5,417 nt of DNA from positions 1-5,417 of the forward strand of contig PLXB01000270.1 in the NCBI GenBank assembly GCA_003151215.1, given 5' to 3'. Below the pieces are notes generated by a model that saw only the letters and a program-made list of their open reading frames with translations, searched no databases and was not told the DNA's origin. Source of the DNA: Ignavibacteriota bacterium (GTDB taxonomy: Bacteria; Bacteroidota; Kapaibacteriia; Palsa-1295). Every line of letters starts with the position of its first letter. Positions within the stretch are counted from its first letter, which is position 1. Positions 1 to 4,565 of this stretch are shown piece after piece. A program made the translations under genes and the position numbers.

Positions 1-861
1 AATACCTTCGGTAGAAAATTTAGAACAACAGAAGCTTGCCAGCACCGATCCATAGACCACTGCACGCTTCACGGTTGCATAGTGAATCGTGTCCCAACGG
101 GTTAAATAGCCGATAAGGCCGCCCATAAAGGTATCTCCGGCTCCGGTCGGATCAAATATCTCTTCAAGAGGATATGCAGGAGCAGAGAAAATATATTTAT
201 TATAAAATAGCAGCGCCCCATTCTCTCCTTTTTTAATAATAACAATGCGGTGATTATCCGGTGCAAGCATGTCCTGCAGCCGGTGACCGCAGACGACAAG
301 ACTCGGGTGATCCACTAAAAGCCGCGCCTCTCCGTCGTTGATGACAAGAGCATTGACCTTTTCAAGAGTTTTCAACAAGTCGTCTTTTGCTCCGGTGATC
401 CAAAAATTCATTGTATCACAGATGATTAATTTCGGCTTATTCTTCATCTGTCTGATCACATCAAGCTGAAGGCTCGGCGCAATATTACCGAGCACAAGAT
501 AATCTGGAGATGCAGCTTTGGTTGGGACTTTAGGTTTGAAATCCGCAAAGACATTCAGATCGGTTGCAAGCGTGTCTCGAGTATTCATATCATAATGATA
601 CCGCCCTGCCCAAAAAAAAGTCTTGCCGCCTTTAACCACTTCTATTCCGGAAGTATTAAAACCTCTGCCCTTAAAAAGGCTCCAGGCATGTTCCGGGAAG
701 TCCTCACCAACAACACCGACAAGTCCGATCTCGCTGCCATGAGTAAAGTAACTCGCAGCAAGAGAAATGTAGGTAGCACTCCCGCCTAATGCTCTTTCCC
801 GTTTATCAAATGGAGTTTCAATCGTATCTACTGCTAATGAGCCGACTATAAGAAGTGACAT
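1..861 (-). CDS. PfkB/ribokinase-family sugar or nucleoside kinase, 3' end outside window
   Basis: The frame is open without interruption from ATG at 861 to the left edge of the window, giving 287 codons. The family normally has about 300-310 residues, so only a short C-terminal tail is missing. These enzymes transfer the ATP gamma-phosphate to a sugar or nucleoside hydroxyl in the cytoplasm. The N-terminus is a Rossmann-like strand (MSLLIVGSLAVD) followed by the substrate-binding glycine motif GGSATY at residues 26-31. The second PfkB signature, DPTGAGDTF, lies at residues 237-245, with D243 as the expected catalytic base and GAG forming the anion hole. The segment ending FSTEGI at the edge is the usual late helix of the family. 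No SD precedes the ATG, but a Bacteroidota-type -7 box lies about 45 bp upstream. Substrate cannot be assigned from the sequence: it could be a ribokinase-like or nucleoside-type member. The family assignment is secure. Confidence 0.95.
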   Translation of the reverse strand, partial: MSLLIVGSLAVDTIETPFDKRERALGGSATYISLAASYFTHGSEIGLVGVVGEDFPEHAWSLFKGRGFNTSGIEVVKGGKTFFWAGRYHYDMNTRDTLATDLNVFADFKPKVPTKAASPDYLVLGNIAPSLQLDVIRQMKNKPKLIICDTMNFWITGAKDDLLKTLEKVNALVINDGEARLLVDHPSLVVCGHRLQDMLAPDNHRIVIIKKGENGALLFYNKYIFSAPAYPLEEIFDPTGAGDTFMGGLIGYLTRWDTIHYATVKRAVVYGSVLASFCCSKFSTEGI

Positions 862-904
862 TTCTGAAAATTAAAAATGTAGCATTGAGAATGAAATCGA
901 AATA

Positions 905-939
905 CAAAAATACGGGTGTTTTCCATTTTATATTTTCAA
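905..939 (-). promoter_or_regulatory. Candidate Bacteroidota-type promoter for the PfkB kinase gene
   Basis: Read on the minus strand, TATTTTTG (912 to 905) is an exact match to the Bacteroidota -7 consensus TAnnTTTG. A TTG (939 to 937) lies 24 bp upstream as a possible -33 element, a spacing slightly longer than the usual 17-23. Transcription would begin about 40 nt before the kinase ATG at 861. If real, the kinase can be transcribed independently of the small proline-rich gene upstream. Confidence 0.45.
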
Positions 940-953
940 TTCCCCATTTCTGC

Positions 954-1139
954 TTATCCTTGCGGAGGGATTGGAGCCGGAGGTAAAGGTGCCGGTTTTG
1001 GAGCTTCGCCGGGAACAGGCTCCTCGGGATACGGCAACGGCTCAGGGGGCAGCGATGGTTGTTCCGGTGGAACCGGTCTTGGTTGTGGCGTTGTCGGCGG
1101 CGGGATCAACACATCGGATTTTTCAATAAGATTTGTCAT
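954..1139 (-). CDS. Small proline-rich acidic protein, 61 aa, function unknown
   Basis: I do not recognise this protein. It starts at ATG 1139 and ends at TAA 954. The first 12 residues (MTNLIEKSDVLI) are ordinary. The remainder is proline-dominated: 24 of 61 residues are Pro, in PP, EP, AP and LP steps, and there are 7 acidic against 3 basic residues. This predicts an extended or polyproline-II, disordered chain with no signal peptide or membrane segment. The strand call rests on a good SD (AAGGAG, 1155 to 1150) ten bases before the ATG, on sigma-54-like elements further upstream, and on the start coinciding with the end of the low-complexity tract. Caution: the opposite strand also has an open frame, glycine-rich with a GTG start at 916 and no SD. 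Because NGG triplets read as GGN on that strand, both frames share the same wobble position, so synonymous variation cannot separate them. The gene lies 92 bp upstream of the kinase, in the same direction. Confidence 0.6.
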   Translation of the reverse strand: MTNLIEKSDVLIPPPTTPQPRPVPPEQPSLPPEPLPYPEEPVPGEAPKPAPLPPAPIPPQG

Positions 1140-1149
1140 AAAAAAAATT

Positions 1150-1155
1150 CTCCTT
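1150..1155 (-). promoter_or_regulatory. Shine-Dalgarno of the proline-rich gene
   Basis: The minus strand reads AAGGAG followed by a 10-nt A/T spacer and ATG at 1139. This supports the minus-strand reading of the proline/glycine low-complexity tract and stands out because the larger genes here lack such a site. Confidence 0.65.
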
Positions 1156-1181
1156 GTAATTTAGTGATTATCAACATAAAT

Positions 1182-1209
1182 CGTGCCAATTTCCTTACAA
1201 AATGGCACG
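1182..1209. repeat. Perfect 7-bp inverted repeat overlapping the -24 element
   Basis: CGTGCCA (1182-1188) and TGGCACG (1203-1209) are exact inverted copies separated by 14 bp. Inside them, TTT and AAA can also pair after one A-A mismatch, leaving a CCTTAC loop. The right arm is the -24 element of the plus-strand sigma-54 promoter, and the left arm is the same element on the other strand. It may be two back-to-back -24 boxes, an operator for a dimeric regulator, or both. Confidence 0.6.
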
Positions 1210-1217
1210 GTTCTTGC
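1203..1217 (+). promoter_or_regulatory. Sigma-54 (RpoN) -24/-12 promoter
   Basis: TGGCACG-GTTC-TTGC matches the RpoN consensus TGGCACG-N4-TTGC at every defined position, with the GG and GC dinucleotides exactly 10 bp apart. Transcription would start near 1229, giving a leader of about 29 nt that contains the SD of the gene at 1258. Promoters of this class need an AAA+ enhancer-binding activator. No convincing activator site was recognised nearby and no activator gene lies in the window. Confidence 0.8.
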
Positions 1218-1248
1218 CACAAAAAACATTGTGTAATTTTTTAAATTC

Positions 1249-1253
1249 GGAGG
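1249..1253 (+). promoter_or_regulatory. Shine-Dalgarno of the basic hypothetical gene
   Basis: GGAGG lies four bases before ATG 1258 and fixes the start of that gene. The spacing is a little tight but workable. Confidence 0.65.
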
Positions 1254-1257
1254 ATAT

Positions 1258-1587
1258 ATGTTACCTATTATTGATGGAAGCACAAGAAATTTTTTTGTGA
1301 TAACTGCAAGCGGCGGTAAGAAGAAATATGCAATGTCTTATTCCTTTCACCTCGATACCGGGTATATAGCTTACAAAGCAGGAGTTCAAATTCAACATGT
1401 AACGCAAAAAGGATATGTCGAAACATCGCGATTTTTACGCCGAAAGTACCGCACCCTGAAGGTAAGGAAAGCATTACGTGATATGCGCAAAAGTCTTTCC
1501 CATAGGATCAAATTTGATCTTCCGATAGACTTGAAATCTCTGAAATCCCGTCTCAAAGAAGTAGTGCAATCGTCCTCGTTTGCATGA
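1258..1587 (+). CDS. Small, strongly basic hypothetical protein, 109 aa
   Basis: I do not recognise this protein. The start at ATG 1258 is supported by GGAGG just upstream and by the sigma-54 promoter 40-55 bp upstream. It contains about 23 Lys/Arg against 7 Asp/Glu and has no cysteine, signal peptide or membrane segment. The N-terminal half (residues 10-55) alternates hydrophobic and polar residues as in a beta-sheet (for example FFVITAS and YAMSYSFHL). The C-terminal half (55-105) is a charged, probably helical region with clusters such as FLRRKYR and KALRDMRK. The charge pattern is compatible with binding nucleic acid or an acidic partner, but nothing in the sequence proves either. It is divergent from the proline-rich gene and ends about 300 bp before the mutase gene. 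Control by sigma-54 would mean expression under a specific signal rather than housekeeping expression. Confidence 0.72.
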   Translation: MLPIIDGSTRNFFVITASGGKKKYAMSYSFHLDTGYIAYKAGVQIQHVTQKGYVETSRFLRRKYRTLKVRKALRDMRKSLSHRIKFDLPIDLKSLKSRLKEVVQSSSFA

Positions 1588-1614
1588 CTTAGAACATTCG
1601 ACATATAATGGGGC

Positions 1615-1644
1615 TTTGAGTTATTCTGATAAGAGATACTCAGA
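1615..1644 (+). terminator. Weak hairpin downstream of the basic gene
   Basis: TTTGAGT (1615-1621) pairs with ACTCAGA (1638-1644), with one G-T pair. A 2x2 internal loop and four more pairs lead to a GATA tetraloop. It lies about 30 bp after the stop codon at 1587. There is no T tract after it, so it is at best an atypical terminator or a 3'-end stabilising structure. Confidence 0.25.
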
Positions 1645-1682
1645 AGTTCCAATCATGAATTAAATGAACATTATAAAAATAT

Positions 1683-1785
1683 TGCCCTGCATATTTAGTC
1701 TTTTCCGCTTTTTTAAAGGGTGTGCCGGATGAAACAGGTGGTCGTTGGACTTTCTGGAACCCGGTTTACCTAAATATGCAAGGCA
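1683..1785. repeat. 16-bp inverted repeat in the mutase leader
   Basis: TGCCCTGCATATTTAG (1683-1698) and CTAAATATGCAAGGCA (1770-1785) are reverse complements at 15 of 16 positions and enclose 71 bp. The right arm can alternatively pair through CTAAATAT with ATATTTAG at 1805-1812, so two mutually exclusive hairpins are possible. It could be an RNA switch, an operator array or the remnant of a small mobile element. No target-site duplication or transposase was recognised. Confidence 0.55.
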
Positions 1786-1891
1786 TTTCTGATGCTATAT
1801 ACAGATATTTAGCACTATCGGATTTTCAGCACTGCCGCAACCTTCCATCCTATCCGCTCGTTTTAGCTTTTAGTAAAAATATGTTATATTT

Positions 1892-3601
1892 ATGAAGAAC
1901 GGCATATCTGCAAATGGCATCCAAACTAACGGTAAAGCGACTTTCGAGACGAGTCCTGAATATCTGGCGGCTAAAAAACGCTGGGAAGATAGCGAAGTAA
2001 GAGGTAAGACAACAGGCTGGAAACATACAACGCTTTCAGGCAAACCTCTTGAGACGCTCTATAGCCCAAAAGATGTTACTCCTAATGAGTATCTCGAAAA
2101 AATCGGTTTTCCCGGAGAGTATCCTTATACGCGCGGTATTCATCCCAATGGCTATCGCGGCAAAGTATGGACGATGCGACAATTTGCAGGGTTTGGTTCA
2201 CCTGAGGATACGAACGCTCGGTTTAAATACCTTCTTGCACATGGGCAAACAGGACTTTCGACAGCATTCGATCTTCCAACCCTCATGGGGCGTGATGCGG
2301 ATGATCCATGGAGCGAAGGAGAAGTTGGTATTTGCGGAGTTGCAGTGAGTTCGCTCCGAGATATGGAAAAACTTTTTGAGGCTATTCCACTGGGTGAAGT
2401 TTCGACTTCAATGACGATCAACTCTCCTGCGGCGATGATTTTTGCTTATTATCTTTCCGTTGCAGATAAACAGGGTGTCCCATATTCGCAACTTCGGGGC
2501 ACATTACAGAATGACATTTTAAAAGAATATATTGCACAGAAGGAATTTATTTACCCGCCAGAACCTTCGATGCGCATTATCGTCGATATGATCGAGTTCT
2601 GCACGAAGGAAGTTCCACAATGGAATCCAGTTTCGGTTTCGGGCTATCATATCCGCGAAGCAGGTTCGACTGCTGCGCAAGAACTTGCCTTCACACTTGC
2701 CGATGGATTTTCTTATGTCGAGCATTGTATTGCCAGAGGAATGGATGTCGATGATTTTGCTCCGCGCATTTCATATTTTTTCAATTCGCATATTGATTTC
2801 TTTGAAGAAATTGCTAAGATGAGAGCCGCCCGAAGGATCTATGCAAAACGGATGAGAGAAAAGTATGCCGCGAAGAATCCAAAATCCTGGACGTTGAGAT
2901 TTCATACCCAAACTGCAGGATGCTCTTTGACTGCACAACAGCCGGAGAATAATATAGTCCGAACGGCATTCCAGGCAATGGCAGCGGCTCTTGGCGGAAC
3001 ACAGTCCCTGCACACAAATTCAATGGATGAAACGCTTGCACTACCGTCGGAAAAAGCTGTGAAGATCGCATTGCGCACTCAACAGATCTTAGCGTATGAG
3101 ACCGGTGTTATCAATACCGTCGATCCGCTCGGCGGCTCATATTTCGTAGAATCTGAAACAAACAGACTCGAAGCCGAAGCAAATGATTACTTCGATAAGA
3201 TAGATGCTTTAGGCGGAGTAATTGCCGCTATTGAAGCTGGATTTTTCCAACGTGAAATTGCCGATGCAGCGTACCGCTATCAGATAGAACTCGATAAGAA
3301 AGAAAAATATATAGTCGGTGTGAACGAATACATCGAAGAAGGTGAAAAAATCACGATCCCTATTCTGCAAATTTCGCCTGAAGTCGAATGGAACCAGATT
3401 AAGGAATTGAAAGCGCTAAAAGCACATCGTTCGCAGGCTGCAGTTGATGAAAGAATCGAAGAAATTCGGGTCGCGGCATTTGGTCATACAAATCTAATGC
3501 CCATCTTTATCCGAGCTGCGAAGGATTATGTCACTCTCGGCGAAATGATCGATGTGCTGAAAGTACCGTTCGGAGAATATCAAGAGGCAGTAGTATTTTA
3601 A
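1892..3601 (+). CDS. icmA: Acyl-CoA mutase catalytic (large) subunit, isobutyryl-CoA mutase type
   Basis: This 569-residue protein is the substrate-binding TIM-barrel half of the methylmalonyl-CoA mutase superfamily, which catalyses adenosylcobalamin-dependent carbon-skeleton rearrangements in the cytoplasm. Conserved segments include the CoA-channel motif [10 protein letters not shown] (93-102), [11 protein letters not shown] (203-213), SGYHIREAG (250-258, with active-site Y252 and H253), APRIS (290-294), RFHTQTAG (336-343) and GGTQSLHTN (368-376). At the two positions that hold Tyr89 and Arg207 in Propionibacterium methylmalonyl-CoA mutase, it has Phe98 and Gln216. That pair is the hallmark of isobutyryl-CoA mutase (isobutyryl-CoA to n-butyryl-CoA). 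There is no C-terminal B12-binding domain with a DxHxxG motif, so a separate small subunit is required and is not in the window. ATG 1892 is the only ATG before residue 95. No SD is present. The gene symbol is an inference from the two residues, and a related acyl-CoA (for example pivalyl-CoA) remains possible. Confidence 0.9.
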   Translation: MKNGISANGIQTNGKATFETSPEYLAAKKRWEDSEVRGKTTGWKHTTLSGKPLETLYSPKDVTPNEYLEKIGFPGEYPYTRGIHPNGYRGKVWTMRQFAGFGSPEDTNARFKYLLAHGQTGLSTAFDLPTLMGRDADDPWSEGEVGICGVAVSSLRDMEKLFEAIPLGEVSTSMTINSPAAMIFAYYLSVADKQGVPYSQLRGTLQNDILKEYIAQKEFIYPPEPSMRIIVDMIEFCTKEVPQWNPVSVSGYHIREAGSTAAQELAFTLADGFSYVEHCIARGMDVDDFAPRISYFFNSHIDFFEEIAKMRAARRIYAKRMREKYAAKNPKSWTLRFHTQTAGCSLTAQQPENNIVRTAFQAMAAALGGTQSLHTNSMDETLALPSEKAVKIALRTQQILAYETGVINTVDPLGGSYFVESETNRLEAEANDYFDKIDALGGVIAAIEAGFFQREIADAAYRYQIELDKKEKYIVGVNEYIEEGEKITIPILQISPEVEWNQIKELKALKAHRSQAAVDERIEEIRVAAFGHTNLMPIFIRAAKDYVTLGEMIDVLKVPFGEYQEAVVF

Positions 3602-3627
3602 TTTATTGAAAGGTCAAAATTCAGCCC

Positions 3628-3661
3628 TTTGTCTCTGACTAAGCACAACGCCGTATTTTTG
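3628..3661 (+). promoter_or_regulatory. Bacteroidota-type -33/-7 promoter for the UbiA-family gene
   Basis: TTTG (3628-3631), 22 bp, then TATTTTTG (3654-3661) matches the Bacteroidota consensus TTTG / TAnnTTTG at all fixed positions, with spacing inside the usual 17-23. The -7 box ends only five bases before ATG 3667, so the transcript would be leaderless or nearly so. This also argues that the gene can be expressed separately from the mutase 65 bp upstream. Confidence 0.55.
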
Positions 3662-3666
3662 TCCTT

Positions 3667-4563
3667 ATGAACATTCCACATTTTATCCGCCTGCTGCGAC
3701 CGAAGCAATGGATCAAGAATTTGTTCGTCTTTGCGGCGCTCGTATTTTCACATCACCTCTTCGAATGGGAGTTCGCAAAACAATCCCTGCTTGGCTTCCT
3801 GCTGTTTTGTGCGACAGCAAGCACGATCTATATTATCAATGATATCATCGATCGTGATCGGGACCGGTTGCATCCGAAGAAGAAACACCGTCCAATCGCC
3901 AGCGGTAATATCAGTGTTCCGAGTGCCATCAGTACAGCTATTATAATTTTTGGGGTCGCCATACCTGCCGTCTTCAATCTTCCGTATAAATTCGGTTTCT
4001 GTCTTGCATTCTATTTTGTAATGAATCTCTCATATAGCCTCTTCTTAAAAGATGTAGTCCTCATTGACGTGTTTATCATTGCTATTGGCTTCATGCTTCG
4101 GGTAGTCGGCGGAGCTTTTGTCATTGATGTTCCTATAAGTTCATGGCTCATTTTAACGACGATGTTTCTTTCACTTTTCCTTGCCGTTGCAAAGCGGCGA
4201 GGCGAACTTGTGATGCTTGAGGATCAAATAGAAGCGGGAAAAAAACCGACAGAGTCAACCCGAAAAGTGCTTGAACATTATAGCGTTGATTTTGCTGAAC
4301 AGCTCTCAACCATTTGCGCAGCCGGTTTTGTTATTAGTTATGCTCTCTATACAGTAAGCGATCGAACAGTCAAAATTTTCGGAACGGAAAACCTTGTCTT
4401 TACAACTCCATTTGTTCTTTATGGCATTTTTCGTTATCTTTATCTTCTGCATCAAAAGCATCTTGGCGAAAATCCTACTGAAGTCGTACTCACCGATATT
4501 CCGATGATCCTTAATTTTATTGCGTATGCCATTGCAATGTTCTTCCTCATCTATCTTCACTAA
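3667..4563 (+). CDS. UbiA-family polyprenyl-phosphate (decaprenyl-phosphate) phosphoribosyltransferase
   Basis: This 298-residue integral membrane protein has about eight or nine hydrophobic helices. It belongs to the UbiA superfamily branch that includes mycobacterial Rv3806c. That enzyme joins PRPP to decaprenyl phosphate, making decaprenyl-phosphoryl-5-phosphoribose and pyrophosphate. The N-terminus has RPKQWIKNLFVF (11-22), typical of this branch. The Asp-rich Mg/diphosphate motif NDIID (58-62) is followed by RDRDRLHPKKKHRPIASG (63-80). Further branch features are LRVVGGAF (144-151), LFLAVAKRRGEL (170-181) and the late loop ENPTEVVLTD (268-277). Length is normal. ATG 3667 is the only plausible start. 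There is no SD, and a Bacteroidota-type promoter abuts the start. The stop is two bases before the next gene's likely GTG, so the two are almost certainly co-transcribed. The alternative of a quinone or heme prenyltransferase is unlikely given these branch-specific motifs. The exact lipid length in this organism is unknown. Confidence 0.88.
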   Translation: MNIPHFIRLLRPKQWIKNLFVFAALVFSHHLFEWEFAKQSLLGFLLFCATASTIYIINDIIDRDRDRLHPKKKHRPIASGNISVPSAISTAIIIFGVAIPAVFNLPYKFGFCLAFYFVMNLSYSLFLKDVVLIDVFIIAIGFMLRVVGGAFVIDVPISSWLILTTMFLSLFLAVAKRRGELVMLEDQIEAGKKPTESTRKVLEHYSVDFAEQLSTICAAGFVISYALYTVSDRTVKIFGTENLVFTTPFVLYGIFRYLYLLHQKHLGENPTEVVLTDIPMILNFIAYAIAMFFLIYLH

Positions 4564-4565
4564 CG

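Larger units (their letters stand above)
1172..1219 (-). promoter_or_regulatory. Possible minus-strand sigma-54-like promoter(s) for the proline-rich gene
   Basis: Two overlapping candidates are visible on the minus strand. One is TGGCAAG-AACC-GTGCC starting at 1219, with GG-N10-GC spacing intact. The other is TGGCACG-ATTT-ATGTT starting at 1188, which has a perfect -24 element but GT instead of GC at -12. The second would start transcription near 1162, leaving a short leader with the SD in place. A sigma-70-family alternative also exists (TTTG, 19 bp, TATGTTGA), but its -7 match is poor. The direction of control is an inference. Confidence 0.35.
1588..1891. other. Intergenic region (304 bp) upstream of the mutase
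   Basis: No supportable gene was found here. It holds an imperfect hairpin just after the basic gene, a 16-bp inverted repeat (1683-1698 with 1770-1785), and three copies of the octamer ATATTTAG in either orientation (1691-1698, 1770-1777, 1805-1812). The last 35 bp are A/T-rich. No SD precedes the mutase ATG and no promoter match of good quality was found. A recognisable cobalamin riboswitch was looked for, because the downstream enzyme uses B12, and was not seen. Confidence 0.6.

Noticed and set aside
595..789. 64-codon plus-strand open frame inside the kinase gene
   Set aside because: It is antisense to well-conserved PfkB sequence and has no independent support.
1805..1836. Direct repeat AGCACT ... 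AGCACT with 10-bp gap
   Set aside because: Six bases repeated twice is expected by chance in a window of this size.
1588..1891. Cobalamin riboswitch upstream of the B12-dependent mutase
   Set aside because: The region contains GCACTGCCGC but not the conserved B12 box and core elements in the required order on either strand.
1861..1892. Bacteroidota promoter TTTT, 20 bp, TATATTTA before the mutase
   Set aside because: The -7 match lacks the final G and overlaps the ATG at 1892, which would put the transcript start inside the gene with no alternative start codon before the conserved core.
1722..1895. 57-codon open frame from GTG 1722 whose TGA overlaps the mutase ATG (ATGA arrangement)
   Set aside because: It has no SD and no ATG start, and much of it lies inside the inverted-repeat region. 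It resembles no family I know. The overlap could suggest translational coupling, but the frame is short enough to be chance.
3609..3631. AAAGG / CCTTT hairpin after the mutase as a terminator
   Set aside because: Only five pairs with a 12-nt loop and no T tract after it. The right arm also overlaps the -33 element of the next promoter.
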